64,000 nucleotides of DNA from Chryseobacterium suipulveris. Its GTDB lineage: Bacteria > Bacteroidota > Bacteroidia > Flavobacteriales > Weeksellaceae. The translations under genes and the position numbers were made by a program. Under the pieces are notes generated by a model that had not been told where the DNA came from, made no database searches, and saw only the letters and a list, made by a program, of their open reading frames with translations. Of this stretch, positions 18,325 to 27,122 are shown piece by piece. The DNA lies in NCBI RefSeq assembly GCF_022811685.1, contig NZ_CP094532.1:1265501-1329500 (forward strand), read 5' to 3'. The stretch's first letter is position 1; every line of letters begins with the position of its first letter.

Positions 18325-18548
18325 TGTTCAATTTCGTTTTCTACTTCATCATTTGTAAAAGTTTCTCCATTAGTATATTCTTTTCTTGCTTTCATAATAC
18401 GATTTTTTTGTTTTTTCGATAGTTCGAAAATTTCTTCATCAAGTTCGAAATCAAGAAGTTTTTTTAATTCTTTAATAATCCGAATTTCTTTTAATTCGGT
18501 TATTTTATTGATCAATTCTAATTTAAGTTTCAACTCAGCTGTACTCAT
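18306..18548 (-). CDS. antitoxin partner of ParE-like toxin
   Basis: 80 aa, highly charged and helical, beginning MSTAELKLKLELINKI. It matches the small antitoxins found before ParE-type toxins in Flavobacteria. The C-terminal part (TFTNDEVENEIEQWLNEK) would wrap the toxin. No clear DNA-binding domain is seen in the N-terminus. Confidence 0.8.
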   Translation of the reverse strand: MSTAELKLKLELINKITELKEIRIIKELKKLLDFELDEEIFELSKKQKNRIMKARKEYTNGETFTNDEVENEIEQWLNEK

Positions 18549-18566
18549 TTTGCAAATTATTTATCT

Positions 18567-18574
18567 CAAATTTA
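18567..18574 (-). promoter_or_regulatory. candidate -7 box of the ParE module
   Basis: TAAATTTG on the minus strand, 18 bases before the antitoxin ATG, fits TAnnTTTG. No TTG is found at the expected 19-21 bases upstream (one is at 15), so support is partial. Confidence 0.4.
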
Positions 18575-18624
18575 CATAAAATTTTGAAACAAAATATTTA
18601 AGCGTATAGTTTTTATAAAATATC

Positions 18625-18756
18625 GCCTAACGTTTTTCGGCTTGGCGATGTGGCGGATTTTTAGCACTAAAGTTCAATCGAAGAACGAAAGTTGAAGCTT
18701 GCACAAATGTTTCATAGAAGCACTTCAGCCGCCATATTGCCAAACCGATGTTATAG
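18625..18756 (-). repeat. attC site 17 (short class)
   Basis: 132 bp, class S (GGCTTGGCGATGTGGCGG). Boxes GCCTAAC and GTTATAG. Confidence 0.82.
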
Positions 18757-18786
18757 GTAGGCGTTCTTTCTACCGTGTCGTTATTA

Positions 18787-19311
18787 TTAATATATAAAGT
18801 CAATGTCTTCAAATGTTTCACTTGGTTTAAAGTCCTTGTTAGTTCCAAAATAAATTTCGTCTTCGTGGAAAAAAAGTAATGCCCAATTCAAGCTTTGGTC
18901 AATAATAGTCAAGTCGTCTGAGCCACCATAATAAAAACTGTCGAAGTATTTTATTAAAAGTTTCCAAGGAACAATCATTGCGTCTGTCTCGTCCCAAGAT
19001 AGATAAACAGGCTTGTCAAAAGGAAGTCCACGATGGTAAAGCCACTTTTTAATTTGCTTTTCGTTACCGTCTAAAATTTTTGCGTTGTCAATTGTCCGAA
19101 AGAAGTCTTTTTTAAAAGGGATGTCGTGGTGCAAATTTGTCTTTGCGATATAGTCCCACAAGAATTTTGCAGCTTTTTTGTCTAACGGTTTTAACTGGTC
19201 AAGATGTTGGTCGGTTAATACGTCATACTTCTCTTCCGTAAAACGCCATTTTCGTCCAAAGTTGTCCATTGGAATTACGTGTTGAAATATGTTGTCAAAG
19301 TCTATGCTCAT
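18787..19311 (-). CDS. DUF2947-like hypothetical protein
   Basis: 174-aa cytoplasmic protein. The segments RKWRFTEEKYDVLTDQHLDQ, KPLDKKAAKFLWDYI, IVPWKLLIKYFDSFYYGGSDD and NWALLFFHEDEIYFG recall the DUF2947 family, which is known from other chromosomal integron arrays. The assignment is from memory of the pattern and tentative. No active-site motif stands out. The codon usage is less A/T-rich than in its neighbours, with many GTC and TTG codons. Confidence 0.6.
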   Translation of the reverse strand: MSIDFDNIFQHVIPMDNFGRKWRFTEEKYDVLTDQHLDQLKPLDKKAAKFLWDYIAKTNLHHDIPFKKDFFRTIDNAKILDGNEKQIKKWLYHRGLPFDKPVYLSWDETDAMIVPWKLLIKYFDSFYYGGSDDLTIIDQSLNWALLFFHEDEIYFGTNKDFKPSETFEDIDFIY

Positions 19312-19339
19312 TTGTCGTTGTGTCGTCTTTTACGCTTAC

Positions 19340-19532
19340 CTATAACGGAAAAAGTATTTGCGAAGGGCGGGCTAAATTTAACTGAAAGTTCAATTTCGAC
19401 CGAACGAAGCAAATTGCTTTTTCAGATTGTTAAATTACAAAAAAATACAATATGAAAAGCAAGTTGCGACTAAATATATCGGGTTTTTCTATTATATATT
19501 CAACCCCGCCTTTTGCAAATACTATGTTAGCT
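19340..19532 (-). repeat. attC site 18
   Basis: 193 bp, class A. Boxes CTATAAC and GTTAGCT. Body same as site 56. Confidence 0.86.
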
Positions 19533-19974
19533 GTAGTAATTTTTCTTTGATTTATTTCAGCAAATTTATTACTTTTTAATATTAAGGGGATTAATAATGA
19601 ACTAAGTAATATAAATAATGTAAAAAATTTATCAAGAATTTTAGTTTTCTTGTTTCTTCTTGGAGTGAGAGTCTTTCCAACAACTTCTATAATTATATTT
19701 CTATTATAAATTTTTCTTATTAAAAAATTGAAAATATTGTAAGAACTATAAAAATTATTGGAGAAAAATAATATGTTTCAAGAGTTAAGGTGTTAAATCG
19801 GATTATTCCAATTACACTTAGGAATAATGAGATTAGTATATATTTTAATGAAGATTTAAATTCAAATAATTGATGATATTCATGTAGATTATTTTGTTTG
19901 TTCTTTTTCTCAATTAGAAAAATTATGAATCCGAATCCAATTAAAATGGAAAGTATTGTTAAGAATGAATTCAT
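19430..19974 (-). pseudogene. membrane protein with frameshift, copy 1
   Basis: The start MNSFLTILSILIGFGFIIFLIEK and two further hydrophobic segments give 84 aa ending TIFSIF at a TAA in the run TTTTTTAA (near 19718). The next frame continues convincingly: FLIRKIYNRNIIIEVVGKT, then KILDKFFTLFILLSSLLIPL, and stays open into attC site 18 until a TAA at 19430. The intact product would have about 150 residues before the attC and four or five membrane segments. The same frameshift is present in the copy at 62592-63136. This argues for duplication after the event, for programmed slippage, or for a systematic read error. Confidence 0.6.
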
Positions 19975-20007
19975 TTTCTATTTAAACGTCATTTTTGGAA
20001 TTATTAC

Positions 20008-20139
20008 AGCTAACGTTTTGCAGCTTGGCGAAGTGGCGGAAATCGAAGCACAAATGTTCAGTTTTGCACAAAAGTTCAATCGAAGAACTACTGTTGAATT
20101 TAGCACTGAACCCGCCATTTTGCCAAACTGCTGTTACCT
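20008..20139 (-). repeat. attC site 19 (short class)
   Basis: 132 bp. Same sequence as site 3. Boxes AGCTAAC and GTTACCT. Confidence 0.83.
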
Positions 20140-21432
20140 GCTGTTTTTATTTTGTCTATATAATTTTCTTACGCTGTCATCACTATCAAATTCAAGCTCT
20201 GCAAAGATTTTGTCGGACAACACTTTATTGTCAAGCAAGATTTTCACAATGTCTTTACGATGAAGTCCACAATTCATTTTGTTGTAAATTGTCTCCAATG
20301 GCTCTTTACACTCTTTTGTTGCGTTTGCTTCGTAAATGTCTATGAAACCAAAAACAATAGAGTGTATAAATTCATAGTCGTCTGAACGACTCGCTATTTC
20401 TGTTAAAAGTTTATAGTCGCCTTTTTGGTAATTGCTAACCAACAAGTCTAAATAGTCGCAAGGATTTTTTTCTGTGTTAAGTTTTTCCAAAGCAAGTTGC
20501 CGGATTTCTTTTGCAGAAAAATGTTTAAGTGATTCTACTGCATATTCAACCATTCTTGTTTTCTTCGGATTTTTTCCACTTGCAATTAGAAATATAGGTT
20601 TGTAGTCAAATGGAAATTTCCGTGAACTAAAAAAACGTAAATATCTTTCTTTTTTAATATTGTCTTTTTCAGCCAAGAATTCGTTTGCTAATTTTTCTAC
20701 TTCGTTCTCGGTTAATTCATTATTCCTTTTTGACGAAAGAAAACCATATCTTTTATTTTCAATGCTTTCTTTAATAAGTTCATAAGTAAACCTTTTTATT
20801 TTTCTGCGTCTTGGCAATGTCCATTTGTTTTTAATTATGGAATCATAGTAAGCCTTTATATATTCACTTTTGTTAGAAGCTTTTTTTAATTCCGCATATA
20901 TATCAATTGACTTATGACGTTTCTGAAAATAGTCAATTCGCCAACTTTCTTCATAATCATCTGGATTTTCAAAAAGTGTTTTGCCTACAATTTCAGCAAC
21001 TTTCAATATTCCGTTTATACCGTCAATTTCCATCAGTTGGTCTTGTCCACAAAACTCGTAATCTTCAAGACTATTTTTCTCAAAGCGGTTGTAAAGAGCT
21101 GTTTTTGCTTCAAGATGTCCTGCTTTATAAAATTTTACAGCCAAGTCACACATTTGGTCAAGTCCATAGTAGTCATTCTTTTCAGATACTAATTTGGTTA
21201 AAACCGATTTTATAATTTTGTCTTTTTGTTTTGAGTTCTTAATAAGTCTATAAATGTAATCAGCCCTACTTCCTTCTGATTGGTTGTCATAAGAGTAATT
21301 TTTTATTGCTCCTTTTATAATTAGGTCTGAAAAGTCGATATTTCGGTTTTCTTTGAGTAGGATATATGCTTCTCCTGTCCCACGTTTTAGCGAGTCAAAA
21401 AATTGTCGTTTTATGTTTGTAGTGTCGTTCAT
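20134..21432 (-). CDS. helical-repeat hypothetical protein, copy 2
   Basis: Identical translation to the gene at 4281-5579, 15853 bp away, with the stop again inside the attC end box. The match ends on the right within the next attC (site 20 differs from site 4 after its outer arm), so the copied unit is gene plus left attC. Exact identity implies recent duplication. Confidence 0.78.
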   Translation of the reverse strand: MNDTTNIKRQFFDSLKRGTGEAYILLKENRNIDFSDLIIKGAIKNYSYDNQSEGSRADYIYRLIKNSKQKDKIIKSVLTKLVSEKNDYYGLDQMCDLAVKFYKAGHLEAKTALYNRFEKNSLEDYEFCGQDQLMEIDGINGILKVAEIVGKTLFENPDDYEESWRIDYFQKRHKSIDIYAELKKASNKSEYIKAYYDSIIKNKWTLPRRRKIKRFTYELIKESIENKRYGFLSSKRNNELTENEVEKLANEFLAEKDNIKKERYLRFFSSRKFPFDYKPIFLIASGKNPKKTRMVEYAVESLKHFSAKEIRQLALEKLNTEKNPCDYLDLLVSNYQKGDYKLLTEIASRSDDYEFIHSIVFGFIDIYEANATKECKEPLETIYNKMNCGLHRKDIVKILLDNKVLSDKIFAELEFDSDDSVRKLYRQNKNSR

Positions 21433-21442
21433 TTAAAATAGC

Positions 21443-21635
21443 AGGTAACGGAAAAAGTATTTGCGAAGGGCGGGCTAAATTTAACTGCAAGTTCAATTTC
21501 GACCGAACGAAGCAAATTGCTTTTTCAGATTGTTAAATTACAAAAAAATACAATATGAAAAGCAAGTTGCGACTAAATGCATCGGGTTTTTCTATTAACT
21601 ATTCAACCCCGCCTTTTGCAAATACTATGTTACCT
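21443..21635 (-). repeat. attC site 20
   Basis: 193 bp, class A. Boxes AGGTAAC and GTTACCT. Confidence 0.87.
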
Positions 21636-22337
21636 GCAGTTCTTTTTTGGTGGTAGTTTTATTTCGTGCTTTATGCAATAGTCGATAAATTTTCCATTTT
21701 CAATAACTTCAAAAGCAGAAGATTTCGCATCGTCTAGTTTTGAATATCGTTTTTTTCCTTTTTTTCCGTGTATTGTTAGAATATAAGCATTTTCAACTTC
21801 TTCAATAATAATTTCAAACAAATTTTTCTTTATAGAATGCTGATTTCCAATATCTTTCCATTTATGTGATTTGATGAAATTTCTTTTTCTATTTTCAAAT
21901 CTGCGAAGAGATTCCATATGATTTGAGGCCTCAAGACTATGTGTCAAATTATCGCAGCATTGTCTTCCAACCTGAATGCATCCCCATTTTTCGTGATATA
22001 TGTGAAATGCATATCTCATATTGTTTCCACAATTTTCGCATTCTCCAATTAAATCGCCTAAATCTTCATCACAAACATATTCCCAACCAAAATTAGGCAT
22101 TATTATTCCGTGTTCCATAGCGTGACATCCACGACATAAAGTAATGCAATCTTCAGAAGCATATTCCCATAATTTTCTTCCTTTAATATAATTCTTATGG
22201 TGAACTTGCAAAACAACTTCAAAAGAATTGCGTCCACAATGTGCGCAAACATAACCGTCAGATTCAATAATATCTTTGCGAAATTCTTTCCAAACTTCGT
22301 TTTTGTATTTGTTATTGTTCTTGTGCGGACTTTTCAT
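21630..22337 (-). CDS. HNH endonuclease with extra zinc-binding module
   Basis: 235-aa HNH nuclease. The first zinc pair is CAHCG at about residue 33. The catalytic beta-alpha-metal core follows as LQVHHKNYIKGRKLWEY...CITLCRGCH. A second Cys/His cluster (CENCGNNMRYAFHIYHEKWGCIQVGRQCC) lies near residues 118-147 and is unusual for simple HNH enzymes. Non-specific or restriction-type DNA cleavage is expected. The stop lies at the attC box edge. Defence is the likely context, by inference. Confidence 0.88.
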   Translation of the reverse strand: MKSPHKNNNKYKNEVWKEFRKDIIESDGYVCAHCGRNSFEVVLQVHHKNYIKGRKLWEYASEDCITLCRGCHAMEHGIIMPNFGWEYVCDEDLGDLIGECENCGNNMRYAFHIYHEKWGCIQVGRQCCDNLTHSLEASNHMESLRRFENRKRNFIKSHKWKDIGNQHSIKKNLFEIIIEEVENAYILTIHGKKGKKRYSKLDDAKSSAFEVIENGKFIDYCIKHEIKLPPKKNCR

Positions 22338-22345
22338 AGAATTGC

Positions 22346-22543
22346 AGGTAACGGTAAGGGGCTTTGCGAGGTGCGGGCTACTGCAACTGAAAGTGGAGAG
22401 GAGAACGAAACTCTAGCAAAAACTTTTTCCATTTTTTAAAATTACGAAAAAACTAAAAAATGGAAAAGTTTTTTGCGGGTATTTTCTAGAATATTTCTCT
22501 GAGATTTCCTTCAACCCCGCATCTTGCAAAACCCATGTTATCT
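22346..22543 (-). repeat. attC site 21
   Basis: 198 bp, class C (GGGGCTTTGCGAGGTGCGGG). Boxes AGGTAAC and GTTATCT. Confidence 0.86.
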
Positions 22544-22554
22544 GCAGGCGTTTT

Positions 22555-22971
22555 TCAGTTTTCTATTATTTCATCAACATTTAAGGCAGTCAAGATTGCA
22601 GATATTATATTGCCATTTTTTTCAAATACAATTTCAGCGTCCATGTCGTAAAATTCATTTTCTTTATCAGGAATTATAATATTTACAACCTTATAATTTT
22701 CAAATTCAATTTGTGAATTAAGATTTTTCAGTTGATTTATGATAGAGTTCCAATTATTTTCAATTTTCTTAAAATATTCGGTTTGATAAGTTGATATTTC
22801 AGTTCCATTTATAGGAAAAAGCAATTCAATATTTTGACCAATATTTGAATTAATATTTCCTTTGAAATTTTTTGTTCCGTCAAATTCAACTAATGAAAAC
22901 TTTCCAATACTATTAAAAATCGGATTTGCATTTTCGTTTTTTGAAGATTTAAAGATGTCAAATATTCCCAT
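22555..22971 (-). CDS. hypothetical protein
   Basis: 138 aa starting MGIFDIFKSSKNE. A strand-helix protein with an acidic C-terminus (ALNVDEIIEN) and no signal peptide. The pattern VEFDGTKNFKGNI resembles small immunity-like or enzyme-regulator proteins, but no family is recognised. Single gene in its cassette. Confidence 0.6.
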   Translation of the reverse strand: MGIFDIFKSSKNENANPIFNSIGKFSLVEFDGTKNFKGNINSNIGQNIELLFPINGTEISTYQTEYFKKIENNWNSIINQLKNLNSQIEFENYKVVNIIIPDKENEFYDMDAEIVFEKNGNIISAILTALNVDEIIEN

Positions 22972-23044
22972 TTTTTATTTTTTAAGATTTCAAAATATTA
23001 ATTTTTAGTGTCTGTCTTTTGTACACGATTTTTGATACGCTTGC

Positions 23045-23238
23045 AGATAACGGAAAAAGTATTTGCGAAGGGCGGGCTAAATTGGACGAAAAGTTCAATT
23101 TCGACCAACCGAAGCGAATGCTTTTTTCGTGGAACTAAACTACAAAAAAATTGTGGAACGAAAAAGCAGGCGCGACTAAATGCATCGGGTAGTTCTATTA
23201 AATATTCAACCCCGCCTTTTGCAAATACTATGTTATGC
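23045..23238 (-). repeat. attC site 22
   Basis: 194 bp, class A with a variant centre (GAATGCTTTTTTCGTGGAAC). Boxes AGATAAC and GTTATGC. Body same as site 44. Confidence 0.86.
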
Positions 23239-23247
23239 GACGTCGTT

Positions 23248-23841
23248 TTATTCATCAAATTCAAATTCTGCTGATTTTTCGAACTTACAGTCGTTATTAA
23301 TTATGTCAAATTTTCTAAAGTCAGAATCTTTTATGAAAAGCATTTTGCGTAATTCAAGTCCGTCAGGATAGCGAAATTCGTAAATGCCATATTTTGAGTC
23401 AATTAGTTTTATTCTCAAATTTGTTTTGTGTTTTTGAGGAAACCTAGAAATAAAAATGATGTTATATTCTTTTTCATTTATTTTTTTAACAGATTTTATT
23501 TTTTCTTTTATTAATTCACAGCCACTAACTTGCAAAAAATCATCATTTATTTGTAATTTAGTATCATTACACCAATCACAAGGTGCATATAGAAAATATT
23601 CATTGTTAAATTTGTGTATTCTTATCCATTTTGAATTTAATCCAATCTTCATTATTTTTTCAGTTTTTCCCTCATCAAAATTTTTAAAATTAGATAAATC
23701 ATTATACATTTTAGAATTTCGATTTTGAATTTTGTAAATATTATGACCTTTTTCCTTTTTTAGAAATATTGTATCTTTTGTTTGAGAAAAACAAATAATA
23801 GAAATTAGTGTCAGTGTTAATAAAATGAATTTTCTATTCAT
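23248..23841 (-). CDS. exported hypothetical protein, copy 1
   Basis: 197 aa with leader MNRKFILLTLTLISIICFSQ. The mature part contains the cysteine pair CDWCND near residue 88 and another Cys at about 107, suggesting a disulfide-stabilised periplasmic protein. The C-terminus is acidic (KSAEFEFDE). It is repeated with its attC at 49146-49739. No family recognised. Confidence 0.68.
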   Translation of the reverse strand: MNRKFILLTLTLISIICFSQTKDTIFLKKEKGHNIYKIQNRNSKMYNDLSNFKNFDEGKTEKIMKIGLNSKWIRIHKFNNEYFLYAPCDWCNDTKLQINDDFLQVSGCELIKEKIKSVKKINEKEYNIIFISRFPQKHKTNLRIKLIDSKYGIYEFRYPDGLELRKMLFIKDSDFRKFDIINNDCKFEKSAEFEFDE

Positions 23842-23862
23842 AACGGGTTTTGATACGATGTC

Positions 23863-24060
23863 GCATAACGGAAAAAGTATTGCCGAAGAAGCGGGATTTT
23901 TATAACCGAAATTTCAAAAGAATCACTTCCCGAAGCAAAAATTTTTCCCTTTTTCAAACTTACAAATTTCTTTGAAAAAGGGAAAATTTTTTGCGACTAT
24001 TTTCCCAAAACACCCAAATAATTCCTTCAACCCCGCTTTTTTGGCAATACTATGTTGTGC
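23863..24060 (-). repeat. attC site 23
   Basis: 198 bp, divergent arms (AGTATTGCCGAAGAAGCGGG left, CCCCGCTTTTTTGGCAATAC right). Boxes GCATAAC and GTTGTGC. Confidence 0.82.
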
Positions 24061-24069
24061 GACGTTTTT

Positions 24070-24309
24070 TTATACGAAACAATTTGGAATTTCTTTTTCA
24101 ATTAACTCAATTTCTTTTTTGGAAATTGCTATATCTTCAGAATTTTTTACAAAATCGAACTGACCATATTTTGAGATATATTCAAATTCATAAAGTCCAG
24201 GATAATTTGATAATACTTTTTTAGCAATTTCTTTAAAAAACTTTACTTTTTCAATATGGTTAATTGAATTGTCGCTAAAAATCTCGTGTTTAATTACTAT
24301 TTCAGCCAT
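24070..24309 (-). CDS. small hypothetical protein downstream of 24309 gene
   Basis: 79 aa, no signal peptide, helical and charged (HIEKVKFFKEIAKKVLSNYPG). Its ATG overlaps the stop of the upstream gene (TAATG), so the two are co-translated. Function unknown. It could be a cytoplasmic partner of the exported protein. Confidence 0.6.
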   Translation of the reverse strand: MAEIVIKHEIFSDNSINHIEKVKFFKEIAKKVLSNYPGLYEFEYISKYGQFDFVKNSEDIAISKKEIELIEKEIPNCFV

Positions 24310-24893
24310 TATTTTACAACGTTATCTATTTTTAAATTTGCGATTGAAACATATCCTGATTTATATTTTCCAAGTAATATATTTCCATTATAAATGTATA
24401 AATTGTCTCCGCCTACTTGTGACCATTGAAGACCTAAATCTGATAATTTTTCTAATAAATTTCTTTGAATATTGTCTTTTTGATAAGTTTCAGTATAAGG
24501 AAATGAAATTTTAATGTCATTCGCATCAAGAATAACCAAAGAATTTTTTATATTTTTTTCGGTTATGCTTTTAAACGCAAGTTGCTGTTCAGAAGGCATT
24601 GAACTTCCTATTTTTTCAAAATCAAATTCATATAGGAATAGTTTTCTACGATTTTGTATATTTTCAATATTCGTAAATATTTTTAAGGGGTCAACATCGT
24701 TCCACTCATTTTTGGAATCATTTATCCTATTGTCAAAGTCGACAAAAATCTTATTAAAAGTTACTGTTTGAGTTTTAGTCAGAAAATTCCTTGCGTCATA
24801 ATTTTTTCCAATCAAAAAATTAGTTGAATTTTTTTGAGAAAATAAAAATCCTGAAATTAATGTTAGAATTAAAAAAATAATTTTTTTTTTCAT
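24309..24893 (-). CDS. exported hypothetical protein
   Basis: 194 aa with leader MKKKIIFLILTLISGFLFSQ. The mature part has a mixed helix/strand pattern and a C-terminal strand-rich part (GDNLYIYNGNILLGKYKSGYV). First gene of a two-gene cassette. No family recognised. Confidence 0.65.
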   Translation of the reverse strand: MKKKIIFLILTLISGFLFSQKNSTNFLIGKNYDARNFLTKTQTVTFNKIFVDFDNRINDSKNEWNDVDPLKIFTNIENIQNRRKLFLYEFDFEKIGSSMPSEQQLAFKSITEKNIKNSLVILDANDIKISFPYTETYQKDNIQRNLLEKLSDLGLQWSQVGGDNLYIYNGNILLGKYKSGYVSIANLKIDNVVK

Positions 24894-24912
24894 ACGGTCT
24901 GTTTAAAATGTC

Positions 24913-25107
24913 GCACAACGGAAAAAGTATTGGCGAAGGACGGGCTACTTTGCAAACAATTTCAAAAGAAGACCGAACCGGAGCAAAATGCTTTTTCAGA
25001 TTTCTAAATTACTAAAAAAAGAAATATGAAAAGCATTTTTGCGGATATTGTTAACTGAATTCTCAAAGCCAATATTTACCCCGTCTTTTGCCAATACAAT
25101 GTTGTAC
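24913..25107 (-). repeat. attC site 24
   Basis: 195 bp, class B with GAAGGACGGG. Boxes GCACAAC and GTTGTAC. Confidence 0.86.
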
Positions 25108-25143
25108 GATGTGCTTGTATATTTTTTTTGCGATTTATTTCAC

Positions 25144-25662
25144 TTAAAAACTCAAACCAATATCTGTCTTTTCAATTAGACCAGTATCTTCGAGATTACA
25201 AATACAGCCTTTTATTGTATTTGCCATGCCATTTATTCTTATCTCTTTATTGGTTGAATTGGTTATTATTATACCAGTGTTGTTTTTTCCGTTTTCTGCA
25301 AAATAGGTTCGATAAATCAAGTAAGTATATCCACCGTTTGTAAATTGAAGGTTGTCAATTTCCATTCCTGAATTGTCTTTTCCGCCACCTCTCCAATAAG
25401 AATTGTATTGAAATTTTTTCCAGCTATCTTTATTGCTTTCTTTCGGAAATTCAAGTTCAATTTTCCCATTATTCCCATATCTGTACTTTATATATGCATT
25501 ACTTTTATCTTTTACGATAAATATTTGCTTTTTATTTTTAGTTTTAAATGAGTATATCAATTCTTCATTTTCATAAATTAATTGTTCTAGTTTTTGAGCT
25601 TTACTTTCAAAAAATTGAAACGAAAAAATAATTATTAAAGTTAGTCTGATTATGTTTTTCAT
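25144..25662 (-). CDS. exported hypothetical protein
   Basis: 172 aa with leader ending QFFESKAQ. The mature part is beta-rich (IKYRYGNNGKIELEFP, YWRGGGKDNSGMEIDNLQF, GGYTYLIYRTYF), like a small jelly-roll or lysozyme-inhibitor-type fold. Two Cys close together near the C-terminus (KGCICNLED) may form a disulfide. Family unknown. Confidence 0.65.
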   Translation of the reverse strand: MKNIIRLTLIIIFSFQFFESKAQKLEQLIYENEELIYSFKTKNKKQIFIVKDKSNAYIKYRYGNNGKIELEFPKESNKDSWKKFQYNSYWRGGGKDNSGMEIDNLQFTNGGYTYLIYRTYFAENGKNNTGIIITNSTNKEIRINGMANTIKGCICNLEDTGLIEKTDIGLSF

Positions 25663-25703
25663 TTTAAATCGTTGATTTTACTAGAATGTTGGAATAGGAT
25701 ATC

Positions 25704-25900
25704 GTACAACGGGAAAAGTATTGGCGAAGTGCGGGAGAAAGATGCTGAAAATGAACAACTTAAACTGCAATAAGCAAAAAACTTTTTCGTATTACGAACT
25801 TACAATAATTTTCGGAATACGAAAAGTTTTTTTGCGACTAAATCTAACTGAATGTTCTATTAGTGCTTCAACCCCGCATTTTGCCAATACTATGTTAGCT
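25704..25900 (-). repeat. attC site 25
   Basis: 197 bp, class B with GAAGTGCGGGAG. Boxes GTACAAC and GTTAGCT. Confidence 0.84.
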
Positions 25901-26920
25901 GTAGTTGTTTTTTCGTAAAAGTATCTCAAACTCATTTTTTAAACTTTCAATCTTTTCTGCTGTTATTTTTTCTAACGAGGTTAAATAAATTAATGGATAC
26001 ATACTTCCTCCCTTGAATTTATCTGATTGATATAATGCAACTGATTCTCTATATTTTTGCCACTTTTGAATGCTAGATTTAAACAATTTTATATCTATTG
26101 AAAAAGCATCATCGAGCTTTTCATAATTACTAGTAACAAAATCAATTAAAGTTTGAAGTTCAGTTTCTTTGTTTTTGAAATTATTATCCGCTTCCAAATT
26201 CATTTCTGTTTGTGTTTCAGGAGAATTAGGATATAAAGTTTCCCAAATTATAACATTGGTGAATTCTAGAAAATCTTTACAATTTTCATAGTTTTTTATA
26301 ATTCTATCTTTGTCAATATTCACATTTGTCGCAAATTCATGACAGAATATATGTCTCAATTCATAAGTTTCTTTTACACTTTTAATAATTTCTGGCAATC
26401 TATTCTTCTTATCATAATTTAAAGCATTAGCAGTATGATAAACAGATTTTTTGTCAAAATTTTTCATTTCTTCTATGAAATCTTTACCGATAATGACTGA
26501 TAAGTTCGATTTAATATCTTCAAAATTATTAAAAGGTAACAAATGACCAACTAATTCTCCGACAGTAACTGATTTTGTTTGAATTGCTCCTATTATTTCA
26601 AAATCGAGTTTAATATTTTTTGATTGATTAAAATTTACAATATTCTTACTAAAAGGCTCACCAAAATCAACTAACTCTTTTATAACTGATTTAAAAAATG
26701 CCTCAAAACATGAAACTGTTGAAATTGGAATATACTTCAAAATTTCAGAATTATAATTACCATTATAATTTGTAAATTCTGTCAAAGCATAATCAATTTC
26801 ATACAACCTAGATGTTAAATCATATCTTGAATTAAACTCTGTTCTTGACTTTATTAGTTTTATCTCTTCAATGAAATCTCGTTTTCCCAATTTTGAATTT
26901 GTTGCGATTTTTTTATACAA
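25895..26920 (-). CDS. HEPN-like protein with LprI-type C-terminal domain
   Basis: 341 aa. Residues 30-230 look like a HEPN/RiboL-PSP domain: FEAFFKSVIKELV, then the RNase-type motif ELRHIFCHEFA, an Arg followed by His within six residues. The C-terminal 80 residues (IQKWQKYRESVALYQSDKF, GGSMYPLIYLTSLEKITAEK) match the DUF1311/LprI pattern, normally found in exported lysozyme inhibitors, but there is no signal peptide and the usual Cys are replaced. A toxin or abortive-infection RNase is a reasonable guess. Single gene in its cassette. Confidence 0.72.
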   Translation of the reverse strand: MYKKIATNSKLGKRDFIEEIKLIKSRTEFNSRYDLTSRLYEIDYALTEFTNYNGNYNSEILKYIPISTVSCFEAFFKSVIKELVDFGEPFSKNIVNFNQSKNIKLDFEIIGAIQTKSVTVGELVGHLLPFNNFEDIKSNLSVIIGKDFIEEMKNFDKKSVYHTANALNYDKKNRLPEIIKSVKETYELRHIFCHEFATNVNIDKDRIIKNYENCKDFLEFTNVIIWETLYPNSPETQTEMNLEADNNFKNKETELQTLIDFVTSNYEKLDDAFSIDIKLFKSSIQKWQKYRESVALYQSDKFKGGSMYPLIYLTSLEKITAEKIESLKNEFEILLRKNNYS

Positions 26921-26924
26921 TTAC

Positions 26925-27118
26925 AGCTAACGGAAAAAGTATTGGCGAAGAACGGGCTACCTTGCAGACAATTCCAAAGAAAGACCGAACCTGAGCAAAA
27001 ATTTTTTCCGCTGACTAAAATACAAAAAATATGTTAGCGGAAAATTTTTTTGCGGATACTGCTAAATGAGTTCTCAATGACAGTATTCACCCCGTTTTTT
27101 GCCAATACACTGTTATCT
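26925..27118 (-). repeat. attC site 26
   Basis: 194 bp, class B with GAAGAACGGG. Boxes AGCTAAC and GTTATCT. Confidence 0.86.
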
Positions 27119-27122
27119 GCCG

